NCBI RefSeq assembly: GCF_900113225.1
Contig: NZ_FOZE01000002.1
Location: forward strand, 1,922,001-1,986,000
From: Mitsuaria sp. PDC51
Lineage (GTDB): Bacteria > Pseudomonadota > Gammaproteobacteria > Burkholderiales > Burkholderiaceae_C
DNA length: 64,000 bases
Direction of reading: 5' to 3'
Shown: positions 19,023-29,516 of the stretch, one piece after another
Layout of the letters: each line of letters begins with the position of its first letter
How positions within the stretch are numbered: the first letter of the stretch is position 1
Made by a program: the position numbers and the translations under genes
Notes under the pieces: generated by a model
What the model saw: only the letters and a program-made list of their open reading frames with translations
What the model was told of the DNA's origin: nothing
Database searches by the model: none

Positions 19023-20159
19023 TCAGCGCGCGTTCGCCACCGGCCGACCGGCCCAGCGCTCGCACTGCTGGCGCACCAGCTCGTTGAGCAACTGCTCCTT
19101 CTCCACCACGCCGCGCGCCCAGGTCGCGTCGTTGCCCTGCCAGCGCATCTCCTCGCGCACGTAGCGCAGCGCCGGCTCGGCCTTCAGCGCCACCGCGTGC
19201 GGCTCCAGCGCATGCAGCGTGACGTTCAGGTCCTCGCGCAGGCTGCGGTGCTCGCCGCTCTTCGGGTCGACGAAGGTGCCGTCCAATCCGAAGCGGCAGG
19301 CCTGGAAACGGTTGAAGGTGTAGGGCAGGTAGTCGTCCTCATGCAGCGCGAAGGGGTGATCGTGCGAGATCCACCGCGCCAGGCACTGGATCAGCGCTGC
19401 CAGCGCCGAGGCCTTCTCGATCGTCAGCGGCGTGTCGAGCACCCGCACCTCGATCGTCCCGTACTCGGGCTTGGGCCGGATGTCCCAGTAGAAGTCCTTC
19501 ATGCTCTTCACGACGCCGGTGTGCGTCATCTTCTCGAAGAACACCAGGAAGTCGTCCCAGGTCAGCACGAAGGGCGCGCGCCCCGACAGCGGGAACGCGA
19601 ACACGGAGTTCAGCCGCGCCGAATGGAAACCGGTGTCGTTGCCCTGCACGTAGGGCGAGGACGCGGACAGCGCGATCAGGTGCGGGATGAAGCGCGAGAG
19701 TCCGTGCAGCAGCCGCAGCGCGTGGTCCGGCCCCTCGCAGCCGATGTGCACGTGCTGGCCGAAGACGGTGAACTGCTTGCTCAGGTAGCCGTAGAGCGAG
19801 GAGATCTCCTGGAAGCGCGGCTTGTCGAAGATGCGCTGCTTGCTCCAGTGCTGGTAGGGATGCGTGCCGCCGCCCGACAGGCCGAGGTTGAGCTTGTCGG
19901 CGCTGCGCACCAGCGCGTCGCGGGTGATCGTCAGCTGCTCCAGCACCTGCTCGTAGTTCGTGCAGACGTTGGTGCAGAGCTCGATCATCGAGTCGGTGAT
20001 CTCCGGCGTGACATCGCCGGGCAGGGTCTCGCCCTTCATCACGCGCAGCAGGTCCTTGGACCCCGGCATCAGGTCGTAGTCGTGACGGTTGACGATCTGG
20101 AGCTCCAGCTCCACGCCCATCGTCAAGGGCTTGGATGTGGCGAATGGTTCGAGGCTCAT
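19023..20159 (-). CDS. ybdK: YbdK family carboxylate-amine ligase (GCS2 type)
   Basis: A 378-residue member of the glutamate-cysteine ligase 2 family, which joins glutamate (or another carboxylate) to an amine with ATP; E. coli YbdK has weak glutamate-cysteine ligase activity. Visible marks: [11 protein letters not shown] at 14-24 (metal/ATP Glu residues), GGGTHPYQ, and the FGQHVHIGC segment with metal-ligand histidines. The ATG overlaps the stop of the upstream antiporter gene as ATGA, so the two are translationally coupled. A gamma-glutamyl product could be linked to control of the antiporter, as glutathione gates KefB/KefC; that link is inference. Confidence 0.9.
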   Translation of the reverse strand: MSLEPFATSKPLTMGVELELQIVNRHDYDLMPGSKDLLRVMKGETLPGDVTPEITDSMIELCTNVCTNYEQVLEQLTITRDALVRSADKLNLGLSGGGTHPYQHWSKQRIFDKPRFQEISSLYGYLSKQFTVFGQHVHIGCEGPDHALRLLHGLSRFIPHLIALSASSPYVQGNDTGFHSARLNSVFAFPLSGRAPFVLTWDDFLVFFEKMTHTGVVKSMKDFYWDIRPKPEYGTIEVRVLDTPLTIEKASALAALIQCLARWISHDHPFALHEDDYLPYTFNRFQACRFGLDGTFVDPKSGEHRSLREDLNVTLHALEPHAVALKAEPALRYVREEMRWQGNDATWARGVVEKEQLLNELVRQQCERWAGRPVANAR

Positions 20160-21397
20160 CGCTTCGCAGCCTCCTTCACAGGGGTTTCAGGGTGATGCTC
20201 GCCGGCCAGGCGCAGGCCCCATTGCACGGCGATCGGTCCGACCAGCTCCATGAGCGCGATCGTCGACAGGATGACCGGCGCCAGCAGCGCGGCGGTCTGC
20301 GGGTGATGCAGCTGCACCTCGCTGAACAGCACCAGCATCGTGCCCGACACCGGGCTCAGGCACACCGCCAGCGCGACACCCTGGCGGGTGTCGATGCCGC
20401 TCAGCCGCGCCATGCCGGTCAGGGCGATCGCCTTAGCCACCAGGCGCAGCAGCAGCAGGGCCAGCGCCAGCACCGCACCCGCGGCCAGCGCCTGCAGCGT
20501 CCAGGCGGAACCGACCGCCACGAACAGCATCAGCACCAGCACGCCGCCCGCCGTGCCGAAGTGGCGCGGCCAGACCCAGGGGCGCTCGGTGGTGTTGCGC
20601 AGGATCATGCCGGCCAGCAGCGGCACCAGCAGCGTGGACAGATTCAGCACCCGCGCCACGCTCAGCGCCACCAGCACCAGGCCCAGCAGCATCAGCACCG
20701 AGTTCTCGTTGCGCAGGTCCAGTCGCCGCATCAGGCCCGCCGTCAGCCGCGCCAGCAGCGCCGCGACGATCACTGACCCGACGAAGGCATACAGCGGCTG
20801 CGCGACGGCCTCGAGCCAGTCGCCCTTCTGGTCCAGCGCCAGCCAGCCCAGCAGCAGCTTGTGCGCGAGCACGCCGTAGATGGTGTTCAACGAGGTCAGC
20901 GCCAGCATGCGTTCGCTGACCTGGCCGGCCGCGCGCAGCTCGGCGCCGACGCGGCCGACGACCGCGGCGCTCGAGGCCATCGTCAGCACCGCGCAGCTGA
21001 TGGACACCAGCGGGCTCACGCCCAGCAGCGTCAGGCCGTAGCCGACGACGACGAAGCTGACCACGGCCTCGGCCGCGCTGGCGCCGAGCAGCGCCTTGTT
21101 GTTACGCAGCCAGCGCAGGTTCACGCGCGAGCCCATCTCGAACAGCAGCAGCGCGAGCGCTAAATCGACCACGAGCCGCAAGCGCGCGTCCAGCGCGCCG
21201 TTGGCGAAGATGCCATGGCCCAGCGCCGCCAGGATCATGCCGACGACGCTGTAGCCGACGACGCGCGGCAGGCCCAGGCGGCGGTTCACGAATTCGCCGA
21301 GCACGCCGGCGGCCACCATGGTCAGCGAGGCCCAGAACAGCCAGTCCGGGCGCGGCGGCCAGGCGCTGAACTGCAGGAAGTTCGCAAGGTCGTTCAT
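20156..21397 (-). CDS. CPA2-family cation:proton antiporter without RCK domain
   Basis: A 413-residue membrane protein with about 12 transmembrane segments in the Na+/H+ exchanger fold of the KefB/CPA2 family: [19 protein letters not shown] near the N-terminus, [15 protein letters not shown], and [12 protein letters not shown]. It ends after the membrane domain, so the cytosolic RCK/TrkA-N domain of KefB/KefC is absent. It would exchange K+ or Na+ for H+. Start at ATG 21397 with GAGGAGA upstream; an earlier ATG at 21436 adds 13 residues and is less likely. It is followed without a gap by ybdK. Confidence 0.88.
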   Translation of the reverse strand: MNDLANFLQFSAWPPRPDWLFWASLTMVAAGVLGEFVNRRLGLPRVVGYSVVGMILAALGHGIFANGALDARLRLVVDLALALLLFEMGSRVNLRWLRNNKALLGASAAEAVVSFVVVGYGLTLLGVSPLVSISCAVLTMASSAAVVGRVGAELRAAGQVSERMLALTSLNTIYGVLAHKLLLGWLALDQKGDWLEAVAQPLYAFVGSVIVAALLARLTAGLMRRLDLRNENSVLMLLGLVLVALSVARVLNLSTLLVPLLAGMILRNTTERPWVWPRHFGTAGGVLVLMLFVAVGSAWTLQALAAGAVLALALLLLRLVAKAIALTGMARLSGIDTRQGVALAVCLSPVSGTMLVLFSEVQLHHPQTAALLAPVILSTIALMELVGPIAVQWGLRLAGEHHPETPVKEAAKR

Positions 21398-21650
21398 CAA
21401 AACGAAGGTTCTCCTCGATTCGTGGACGGCGGCCAATCCGGCCGGGGGAAGCCCCCGATCATCGGGCCATTCCGGTCGCCATGGAGCGAAGCCGGGGCAG
21501 GCGCTGGCAGCCTTTACTTGTCGGCTTTACCGATTGCCGGTCATCGGCACTCGGCGGGAGCGCCATTTGCCACGCTCGTGCCGTTCTCATCCAGCGCTCG
21601 GCAATTGGCGGGTCCGCCCTTGGGGGACCAGCGTGGCCGAGCGTCCAGGG

Positions 21651-24600
21651 TCAGGACTTGCCGGCGTCGATCGGCCGCGCGACGGCGGCTCCGGCATCGG
21701 CCGGCGGCGAAGAGCGCACGACCTTCAGGTCGCCGCTGGCCAGCCAGTCTGCCATCGATCCGCGCGAACGCTGGCGCAATGCGCCCTCGAGGTCCGTCAC
21801 GCCCCCCGCGACACCGCCCGCGACGTCGACACCATGAACGGCCCCGGCGATGCCGGTCACGCCTTCCCAGCCGTTGCGCCCGGCCCGCTTGACCGCATAC
21901 AGCGCCTCGTCGGCCAGGGCCACCGTCGCGGCCCAGTCCAGCGCGCGCGGCAGCGCCGGCGACAGCGGGAAGGCCGCGAAGCCGACCGAGCAGGTGACGT
22001 CCACCTGTCGGCCCTCGCCGAGCTCGAAGGGCGCGCCGCTGACCTGCAGCCGCGCGCGCTCCGCGAGCTCGGCCGCATGCCGGCGGGAGGTGCCGCGCGC
22101 CACGATCAGGAACTCCTCGCCGCCCCAGCGGACCAGGTAGTCGGCCTCGCGGAACACGGCGGTCAGGCGGCCGCGCATCTGCTGCAGGACCGTGTCGCCC
22201 GCCGCGTGGCCGAGACGGTCGTTGAGCGCCTTGAAGAAGTCGAGGTCGAGCAGGAAGAAGATCAGGTCGCCATCGTCGGGCGGCGCATAGCCGTCGTCGC
22301 GCGCCTGCTCGTGACGACGCACCGCGAGCGCCACGTCGGCCTCGATGTGCTGCGTCAGGAAGCGCCGGTTGCGCAGGCCGGTGAGCGGATCCGACAGGCT
22401 GGACTCTTCCAGCGCCACGCTCTTGGCCTGCAGGTCGGCGGAGAGCCGTTCCAGCTCCGCGGTGCGGGCCTTCACCTTGATCTCCAGCGCCAGCTGCGAG
22501 CGCCGCAGGTAGGCCGTGCGCAGCGCCACCAGCGCATAGACCAGCGCGATCAGCGCCGCGCCGCCGAGCGTGCGGGCCCACCAGGTCTGCCACCAGTCCG
22601 GCAGCACGCGCACCGGGATGCTGAGCTCCAGCGGGCTCCAGACACCGTTGCGGTTGGTGCCGCGCACCCGCAGCCGGTAGCGGCCGGGATCGAGGTTGGT
22701 GTAGACCGCCACGCGCAGGTCGGCGCCGGTGCTGATCCATTCCGGATCGAAGCCCTCGAGCTGATAGGCGTAGCGGTTGCGCTGCGGCTCGCTGAAGTCG
22801 AGCGCGGCGAACTCGACGCTGAAGCTGCGGTTGCTCGCGGTCAGGGTCAGTCCTTCCTCCGGCAGGCGGCCCGCGCCCAGGCGCTGGCCGTCGACCCGCA
22901 ACTCGGTCGCGACCAGCGCCGGCTGGTAGGTCCAGGCCTCGAAGCGCTCCGGCGTCACCACCAGCACGCCCTTGCTGCCCCCGAAGAGCAGGCGCCCGTC
23001 GCGCGTCTTCAGGTAGGCGCGGAACCAGCCGGTGCCGATGTCGACGCCATCCGCGCTGGTCAGCTCGTAGTAGCTGTCCTTGGCCGGGTCGTAGACGAAG
23101 CTCTGCGTCCAGATGCGGCCGTCGCGGTCCTCGAGCAGGTTGGCGCCGAAGGCCCGGCCGATCACGCCGTGTTTCTCGCTGATGCGCTCGAACGCCGCCT
23201 CGCGGCCGTCCCAGCGCGCCAGCAGGTGCAGGCCGGACGCGGTGTCCACCCACAGGCGCTGCCGCGAATCGACCAGCAGGCCGACGATGGAGTGATGGCT
23301 CAGGTCGTGCCCCGGCTGGGCGCGCACCGCGATCAGTTCCCTGGCGCCCGGCGCGAACCGGTACAGCCCCTTCTCGGTGCCGACCCACAGGCCGCCGTCG
23401 GCGGTCTCGGACAGGGCGTTGACGTCGCCCGTCAGCGGCTGGCCGCCGTCCTGGCGCAGGCGCTCCGGCGCGGCCTGCGGGCCGGCGTCCGGCGGCAGCC
23501 GATAGAGCCCGTCCTGCGTGCCGATCCAGAGCGTGCCGTCGCGGCCCGCCAGAAGCCGCCGCGCGCGACCGGTGCCGGCCTGGATGACGCGCAGCAGCTG
23601 GCGGTCGCGGGTGTACTGGTGCAGGCCGCCGTCGCTGCCCAGCCAGACGCTGCCGTCCTTCATCTGGACCAGGCTGGAGATGCGTCCGCCCGACAACCCG
23701 CCGCGCTGGCCGGGCGCGGGTCGCAGCGTCGCGATCGAGCGCAGCTGCTCGTCGAGCACCGTCACGCCGCTTTCGTTGCTGCCCAGCCAGATCTCGCCGG
23801 TGTCGAGCTGCACCATCGCGCGCGTGCTCGGGTCGACCAACTGCGGCAGCTGGCCCGGGTCGCGGCCGCGCACCCAGGTGCTGGTGTTGGCCGGGTTGTG
23901 GCGCTGCAGGCCGCCGCCGTAGCCGCCGGTCCAGATCCAGCCGGCGCGGTCGCGCATCAGCGCGCGGACCTCGTTGCCGCCCAGGCTGTCGCGATTGAGC
24001 GGATCGTGCTTCATCACCCGCAGCAGTGCGCCGTCGGCCGTCGCGCGCAACTCCAGCCCGCCGTTGCGGCCCAGCCAGACATGCCGTTCATCCACCGCGA
24101 CGAAGCTGTTCACCGAGCCGTGGATGGCGTCCTCGGCGCGCTCGAGCATCCGGCCCTCGCCGGTCTTCGGATCGATCAGCGCGAGGTCGCCCTGCTGGGT
24201 GCCGGCCCAGAGCCGGCCGTCGGGCGCCTCGAACAGGCTGAGCACGATCTTGCCGGCCAGGCCGGGACGGCCCGGCGTCGAGAACACCGGCTCGAAGGCG
24301 TCGGCGCCGGCGCGCTTGCGCGCCAGGCCGCGCCAGGTGCCGACCCACAAGGAGCCCTCGCGGTCGATCGCCAGTGACTGGACCCGGTCGTCGGGCAGGC
24401 TGCCGGCCTGCCGGGGCTGGTGGCGGAAGTGCTGGAAGCGGCCCTCGACCGGGTCGTAACGGTCCAGGCCGTGGCCGATCGTGCCGATCCACAGCTGCCC
24501 GTCGCGGTCCTCGGCCAGCGCGCGGATCGTGCCGGCCGACACCGCGCCCTGCGGCTGCTGCGGGCTGGCGTCGGAGCGGAACAGCGAGAGCTTCTCGCTC

Positions 24601-25019
24601 TGCGGGTCGTAGGCGGCCAGGCCGTCGGCCTCGGTGCCGATCCACAGGCGGCCGTCGCGCGCCACCAGCAGGCAGCGGATGAAGCCCAGGCTGCGGGCGG
24701 ACCGCACGCCGTTCTCCAGCGGCGCGCCGGGCTGGCGGAAGTGGTAGCCGTCGAAGCGCACCAGGCCGGCGCCGGTGCCGATCCACAGGAAGCCGGCGCG
24801 GTCCTGCGCCAGCGCGGAGATCACGTTGAGCGGCACCGGGGCGTCGATGCCGACGGTCTCGAAGCGCGGCTCGGCCAGCAGCGGCACCGCCGCCGGCGCG
24901 GCCCGTTCCGGCAGGGGGGCGTCCGGCAGCGCCGCGACGCCGCCCGGCGCGACGGCCAGGGCCAGCGCGACGGCGGCGCACAGGCTCGGCAGCAGGGGCA
25001 GGGCACGTCGTCGCAGCAT
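21651..25019 (-). CDS. Two-component-regulator-propeller diguanylate cyclase
   Basis: A 1122-residue sensor. A Sec signal peptide (1-30) is followed by a large periplasmic beta-propeller built from repeated LWIGT-type blades (DRAGFLWIGTGAGLVRFDG, DGQLWIGTIGHGLDRYDP and more), then a Y_Y_Y domain, one transmembrane helix at about 800 (GGAALIALVYALVAL), a coiled coil, and a GGDEF domain with an intact GGEEF and preceding DLDFFKALND. It should make cyclic-di-GMP in response to a periplasmic signal, often a polysaccharide in this architecture. The ligand is unknown. Monocistronic, transcribed away from the aldo/keto reductase. Confidence 0.93.
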   Translation of the reverse strand: MLRRRALPLLPSLCAAVALALAVAPGGVAALPDAPLPERAAPAAVPLLAEPRFETVGIDAPVPLNVISALAQDRAGFLWIGTGAGLVRFDGYHFRQPGAPLENGVRSARSLGFIRCLLVARDGRLWIGTEADGLAAYDPQSEKLSLFRSDASPQQPQGAVSAGTIRALAEDRDGQLWIGTIGHGLDRYDPVEGRFQHFRHQPRQAGSLPDDRVQSLAIDREGSLWVGTWRGLARKRAGADAFEPVFSTPGRPGLAGKIVLSLFEAPDGRLWAGTQQGDLALIDPKTGEGRMLERAEDAIHGSVNSFVAVDERHVWLGRNGGLELRATADGALLRVMKHDPLNRDSLGGNEVRALMRDRAGWIWTGGYGGGLQRHNPANTSTWVRGRDPGQLPQLVDPSTRAMVQLDTGEIWLGSNESGVTVLDEQLRSIATLRPAPGQRGGLSGGRISSLVQMKDGSVWLGSDGGLHQYTRDRQLLRVIQAGTGRARRLLAGRDGTLWIGTQDGLYRLPPDAGPQAAPERLRQDGGQPLTGDVNALSETADGGLWVGTEKGLYRFAPGARELIAVRAQPGHDLSHHSIVGLLVDSRQRLWVDTASGLHLLARWDGREAAFERISEKHGVIGRAFGANLLEDRDGRIWTQSFVYDPAKDSYYELTSADGVDIGTGWFRAYLKTRDGRLLFGGSKGVLVVTPERFEAWTYQPALVATELRVDGQRLGAGRLPEEGLTLTASNRSFSVEFAALDFSEPQRNRYAYQLEGFDPEWISTGADLRVAVYTNLDPGRYRLRVRGTNRNGVWSPLELSIPVRVLPDWWQTWWARTLGGAALIALVYALVALRTAYLRRSQLALEIKVKARTAELERLSADLQAKSVALEESSLSDPLTGLRNRRFLTQHIEADVALAVRRHEQARDDGYAPPDDGDLIFFLLDLDFFKALNDRLGHAAGDTVLQQMRGRLTAVFREADYLVRWGGEEFLIVARGTSRRHAAELAERARLQVSGAPFELGEGRQVDVTCSVGFAAFPLSPALPRALDWAATVALADEALYAVKRAGRNGWEGVTGIAGAVHGVDVAGGVAGGVTDLEGALRQRSRGSMADWLASGDLKVVRSSPPADAGAAVARPIDAGKS

Positions 25020-25172
25020 CGCCGGGGATGCTAGCGGCGCCCTTCTCCGCGGTTGCGGCAGCGGCGCGACAGACGAGCCCCGTCAATGGGGGGCTTGGCG
25101 GGCGGTGTGCGGATAAACCCCGACGACGGCGCGCCGCGGTGCGGCGGGCACGCCTGGCGAGGCGGCATGGGC

Positions 25173-26153
25173 CTACTTCGCCAGCGGGAGCGTGATGGCG
25201 TCGATGCGCGCGAGGATCTCCGGCGTGAGCCGCGGCGTGACGGCCAGCGCGCCGAGGTTGTCCTGCAGTTGCGAGAGCCGGCTCGCGCCCAGGATCACCG
25301 TGGAGACCCGCGGGTTGCGGTTGATCCAGGCGATGGCCAGCTGCGCCAGCGTGCAGCCGAGTTCCTGCGCGATCGTGGCCAGCTCGCCGACGGCGGCATT
25401 GCGCTGCGGCTCCTGCAGCTGCTCGCGCAGCCAGGACATGCTCTCCATCGCGCCGCGGCTGCCCGCCGGGATGCCGTCGCGGTACTTGCCCGTCAGCAGG
25501 CCCGATGCCAGCGGGCTCCAGGTCGTCAGGCCCAGGCCGATGTCCTCGTACAGGCGGGCGTATTCCTTCTCGACGCGCTGGCGGTGGAACAGGTGGTACT
25601 GGGGCTGCTCCATCACCGGCTTGTGCAGGTGGTGGCGCTCGGCGATCTCCCAGGCGGCGCGGATCTCGTCGGCGCTCCATTCGCTGGTGCCCCAGTACAG
25701 CGCCTTGCCCTGCGTGATCATGTCGCTCATCGCGCGCACCGTCTCCTCGATGGGCGTGTGCGGATCGGGGCGGTGGCAGTAGACCAGGTCGATCTCGTCC
25801 AGGCCGAAGCGCTTGAGCGAGCCATCGATGGCCTGCATCAGGTACTTGCGGTTCAGCGTGTCCTTGTAGTTGACGGTCGTGCCCGACTTGTCGATGCCCC
25901 AGTAGAACTTGGTCGAGACGACGTAGGTGTGGCGGCCCCAGCCCAGCTGGCGCAAGGCCTGACCCATGATCTCCTCGCTCTTGCCCAGCGCGTAGGCCTC
26001 GGCGTTGTCGAAGAAGTTGATGCCGGCGTCGCGCGCGGCGGCCAGCATCTCGACGGCCGAGCCGGTGTCGACCTGGTTGTGATACGTCACCCAGGAGCCC
26101 AGGGACAGTTCGGACACCTGCAGGCCGCTGCGGCCGAGTCGACGGTATTGCAT
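25173..26153 (-). CDS. Aldo/keto reductase, potassium-channel beta-subunit-like
   Basis: A 326-residue NADPH-dependent aldo/keto reductase barrel with the catalytic tetrad positions visible: Asp and Tyr in [11 protein letters not shown], Lys in VVSTKFYWG, His in [11 protein letters not shown]. The N-terminus [20 protein letters not shown] and the [11 protein letters not shown] strand are like the Kv-channel beta subunit and YghZ group. It would reduce aldehydes or ketones such as methylglyoxal. The start at 26153 has GAGGAGA six bases upstream; an extension of the frame to 26684 has no family similarity. No channel gene is adjacent. Divergent from phoD. Confidence 0.92.
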   Translation of the reverse strand: MQYRRLGRSGLQVSELSLGSWVTYHNQVDTGSAVEMLAAARDAGINFFDNAEAYALGKSEEIMGQALRQLGWGRHTYVVSTKFYWGIDKSGTTVNYKDTLNRKYLMQAIDGSLKRFGLDEIDLVYCHRPDPHTPIEETVRAMSDMITQGKALYWGTSEWSADEIRAAWEIAERHHLHKPVMEQPQYHLFHRQRVEKEYARLYEDIGLGLTTWSPLASGLLTGKYRDGIPAGSRGAMESMSWLREQLQEPQRNAAVGELATIAQELGCTLAQLAIAWINRNPRVSTVILGASRLSQLQDNLGALAVTPRLTPEILARIDAITLPLAK

Positions 26154-26277
26154 GCGCTTCTCCTCGTGCGTGGTTCGGGTCGGGGCGCAAGGGTAGCGGA
26201 CGCACCGCGGGCTGGCCGCGCGGCATGCCGAATGCCCCGGAGGGCGGGGACGGCTTGTGCGAGAGGCGGCACCGACC

Positions 26278-28059
26278 ATGACCAAGACACCCCTGCTCAA
26301 CTGGATCAAGAAGGACGAGGCCGCCGCGCCGGCGGAGACCGTCGACCACGCCCGCCGCCACCTGGTGCGCGGCGCGCTGGCCGCCGGCGCGCTGGCCGGG
26401 CTGCCGCTGGCCGGCTGCGGCGGCGATGGCGGGGACGACGGCGGCCCGCGCGTCGCGGTCGTGTTCAGCCACGGCGTGGCCAGCGGCGATCCCCTGGGCG
26501 ATCGGGTCATCCTCTGGACCCGCGTGCTGGCGCAGGACGCCGCGGACACGCGCGACGTGCCGGTCACCTGGGAGGTGGCCAGCGACGCCGCCTTCGGCAC
26601 CCTCGTGGCCAGCGGCAGCGCGACCGCGCGCGCGGCCGGCGACTTCTGCGTCAAGGTCGATGCCACCGGCCTGCAGCCGGGCACGCGCTACTGGTACCGC
26701 TTCAAGGCCTACCAGGCGGTGTCGACCGTGGGCCGCGCGAAGACGCTGCCCACCGGCGACGTCGCGCAGGCGAAGCTGGCGGTGTTCTCTTGCGCCAACT
26801 ATCCGACCGGCTACTTCAACGTCTATGCCGAGGCCGCCAGGCGCGCCGAGGCCGAGGGCTACGACCTCGCCGTGCACCTGGGCGACTACCTCTACGAATA
26901 CGGCCCTGGCCAGTACGCGAGCGGCAACGCCCAGGCGCTGGGCCGGGTGGTCGAGCCGCAGCAGGAGATCGTGGTCCTGGCGGACTACCGGCGCCGCTAC
27001 GCGCAGTACCGCTCGGACGCCGACCTGCAGCGGCTGCACGCGCTGCTGCCGATGATCGCCGTGTGGGACGACCACGAGATCGCGAACGACGCCTGGCGGG
27101 GCGGCGCGCAGAACCACCAGCCGGCGACCGAGGGCGACTTCGCCGCGCGCCGGGCCGCCGCGGTGCAGGCCTGGCACGAGTGGCTGCCGGTGCGCGATGA
27201 TGCCGATCCGCTGACGACCTACCGCGGCTTCGACTTCGGCTCGCTGATGTCGCTGCACATGCTGGATACGCGGGTGATCGCGCGCAGCGAACAGCTGGAC
27301 TACGCGGACTACCTCGGCGTCTCGGGCCTGGACAGCGGCCGCTTCCAGGCCGACATGGCCCGCGCCGACCGCACGCTGCTGGGCGCGACGCAGGACCAGT
27401 GGCTGCAGGCGCGCCTGCAGGCATCGACGGCGACCTGGCAGGTGCTGGGGCAGCAGGTGCTGATGGGCCGGATGGACATCCCGTCGCCGGTCCTCTTCGA
27501 GGCCAACGCGCCCGGCACCGGCGTGACCGTGTCGCAGTACGCGGCCATCGTCGCCAAGGCGCAGAACGACCCGGCCAGCCTGACGCCGCAGGAGCAGGCG
27601 GTGCTGAACGCGCCCAGCCTCCCCTACAACCTCGATGCCTGGGATGGTTACCCGGTCGCCCGCGAGACGCTGCTGGGCGCGGCGCGCCAGCTCGACAAGA
27701 ACCTGGTCGTGCTGGCGGGCGACACCCACAACGCCTGGGCCAACGACCTGCTGGACGGGGCCAACCGCCAGGTCGGAGTCGAGTTCGCGACTTCCTCGGT
27801 GACCTCGCCGGGCTTCGAGGAGTACCTGCCCAACGAGGACCCGCAGCAGCTTGCCGGCGCGCTGACGCAGCTGATCGGACCGCTGGTCTACGCGGACACC
27901 TCGCGACGCGGCTACATGGTGATCACCGCCACGGCGGCCGAGTGTCGCTGCGACTGGATCTTCGTCAGCACCATCCTGAGCCGCGACTACACCGCGTCGC
28001 TGGCGCAGTCGCTGCGCACCTTGCCGGGCGCGGGGCAGCGCAGGCTGGTCGCGGTGTGA
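26278..28059 (+). CDS. phoD: Alkaline phosphatase D family protein, Tat-exported lipoprotein
   Basis: A 593-residue PhoD-type metallophosphatase. The N-terminus has a twin-arginine motif ([10 protein letters not shown]), hydrophobic h-region and a lipobox LAGC (Cys at about residue 44), so it is likely exported folded by Tat and lipid-anchored. The catalytic domain begins with the PhoD N-terminal [20 protein letters not shown], then [24 protein letters not shown] and [10 protein letters not shown], which supply Fe/Ca ligands. It would release phosphate from monoesters or diesters. Alone between a divergent reductase and the ubiquinone hydroxylase, so no pho operon is seen. Confidence 0.93.
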   Translation: MTKTPLLNWIKKDEAAAPAETVDHARRHLVRGALAAGALAGLPLAGCGGDGGDDGGPRVAVVFSHGVASGDPLGDRVILWTRVLAQDAADTRDVPVTWEVASDAAFGTLVASGSATARAAGDFCVKVDATGLQPGTRYWYRFKAYQAVSTVGRAKTLPTGDVAQAKLAVFSCANYPTGYFNVYAEAARRAEAEGYDLAVHLGDYLYEYGPGQYASGNAQALGRVVEPQQEIVVLADYRRRYAQYRSDADLQRLHALLPMIAVWDDHEIANDAWRGGAQNHQPATEGDFAARRAAAVQAWHEWLPVRDDADPLTTYRGFDFGSLMSLHMLDTRVIARSEQLDYADYLGVSGLDSGRFQADMARADRTLLGATQDQWLQARLQASTATWQVLGQQVLMGRMDIPSPVLFEANAPGTGVTVSQYAAIVAKAQNDPASLTPQEQAVLNAPSLPYNLDAWDGYPVARETLLGAARQLDKNLVVLAGDTHNAWANDLLDGANRQVGVEFATSSVTSPGFEEYLPNEDPQQLAGALTQLIGPLVYADTSRRGYMVITATAAECRCDWIFVSTILSRDYTASLAQSLRTLPGAGQRRLVAV

Positions 28060-28214
28060 CTGGCGGCCGTCGCCCGGTCGCAAGGATTCGCGCGCCGATG
28101 CGCGCTGGCGCAAGCCGCTGCAAGCCCGCCGAGCCACGGCGAAAGGGCCGGCGCTATAGTCGTCCGCAGCCGGCTGCCTGACGCGGCCGGCACCAGTTTT
28201 CCCGGGTCGACGTC

Positions 28215-29492
28215 ATGTCCCAAGCTCCAGACTCCGCCGCTCATGCCGCCTCGACGGCGCCCGATGCCTTCGACGCCGCCTTCGACGGCCAGGCCCCGCC
28301 GCTGCGTCTGGCCGTGATCGGCGCCGGACCGGCCGGGCTCGCGCTCGCGCTGCTGGCCGCGCGTTACCTGCCGCAGGCGCAGGTGAGCCTCTTCGACGCC
28401 CGGCCGCTGGAGCGCGATGTCTCCGGCGATCCGCGCACGCTGGCGCTGTCGCTGGGCAGCATGCAGCTGCTGCAGCGCCTGCGCGTGTGGCCGGCGGCGC
28501 AGGCGCAGCCGATCCGCGAAGTCCATGTGAGCCAGGCGCCGCCGACGCTCTCCAGCCCCTGGTTCGGTCCCTCGGGCGAGCCCGAGGTCCGCATCAGCGC
28601 CGCCGAGCAGGCGGTGCCGCAACTCGGCGCGGTGCTGGCCTACGGCCAGCTGGTCGCGCCGCTGCAGGCCGCCTGGCAGCAGGCCAGCGCGCTGGAGCCG
28701 CGGCGGCTGGTCAGCCGCTTCGGCCAGGCGGTGGACGGCCTCAAGCAGGACCGGCCGGACGAGATCGAGATCGATGCCGGCATCGCCGAGCGCTTCGACC
28801 TGGCGGTGGTGGCCGAGGGCGGCGTGTTCTCCGAGCAGGCCCGCAAGTCCCTGACGCGCGACTACCGGCAGAACGCCTGGGTGGGCACGGTGACGCTGGC
28901 GCCGGACAGCCCGGTGGGCGTGGCCTATGAGCGTTTCACGCGGCGCGGGCCGCTGGCGCTGCTGCCGCTGCCCGACCGCGACGGCCAGCGCCGCGCCGCG
29001 CTGGTCTGGTGCCAGCCGCAGGACGAGGACGAGGTCGAGGGCCTGAGCGACGCGCAGCGGCTGGCGGTGATCCAGCAGCAGTTGCCGGATCGCGTCGGCC
29101 GCCTGCTGGGCATCAGTCCGCTGAAGTGTTTCCCGCTCGGCCTGAATGCCGAACGCACGCTGGTGGAGGGCCGCCGCATCCGCATCGGCAACGCGGCGCA
29201 GACGCTGCATCCGGTGGCGGGGCAGGGCCTGAACCTGGGACTGCGCGACGCCTTCGCGCTGGTCGAGGCGCTGCGGCGCGATCCGCAGGTCGACCAGGCG
29301 CTGCGGCGCGTCGAGTGGCAGCGCGCGCCGGACCGCTGGGCGACGATCCTGACCACCGATTTCCTCGCCCGCACCTTCGCCTGGCGCTGGCCCGGACTGC
29401 CGGCGGCGCGCGGGCTCGGCCTGGCGGCGCTGCAGGCGATGCCGCCGCTCAAGCGGGCGCTGGCCGGGCAGATGATGTTCGGCCGCCGCTGA
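28215..29492 (+). CDS. ubiH: UbiH/UbiF-type FAD-dependent hydroxylase
   Basis: A 425-residue flavoprotein monooxygenase with an N-terminal FAD-binding Rossmann motif (LAVIGAGPAGLALALLAA, residues 31-48), the DPRTLALSLGS motif of UbiH/F/VisC, and the FAD-phosphate motif RIRIGNAAQTLHPVAGQGLNLGLRDA. It would hydroxylate the aromatic ring of a ubiquinone precursor; ubiH (C1/C6 type) is my best guess but UbiF, UbiI or UbiL specificity cannot be excluded from sequence alone. The next gene (MFS) starts 24 bases on. Confidence 0.85.
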   Translation: MSQAPDSAAHAASTAPDAFDAAFDGQAPPLRLAVIGAGPAGLALALLAARYLPQAQVSLFDARPLERDVSGDPRTLALSLGSMQLLQRLRVWPAAQAQPIREVHVSQAPPTLSSPWFGPSGEPEVRISAAEQAVPQLGAVLAYGQLVAPLQAAWQQASALEPRRLVSRFGQAVDGLKQDRPDEIEIDAGIAERFDLAVVAEGGVFSEQARKSLTRDYRQNAWVGTVTLAPDSPVGVAYERFTRRGPLALLPLPDRDGQRRAALVWCQPQDEDEVEGLSDAQRLAVIQQQLPDRVGRLLGISPLKCFPLGLNAERTLVEGRRIRIGNAAQTLHPVAGQGLNLGLRDAFALVEALRRDPQVDQALRRVEWQRAPDRWATILTTDFLARTFAWRWPGLPAARGLGLAALQAMPPLKRALAGQMMFGRR

Positions 29493-29516
29493 GCGGCCAC
29501 CGCCCGCCACCTCCCG

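Noticed and set aside
24088-28137. Long minus-strand frame across phoD, the aldo/keto reductase and the propeller gene
   Set aside because: Overlaps three well-supported genes in other frames and has no domain content.
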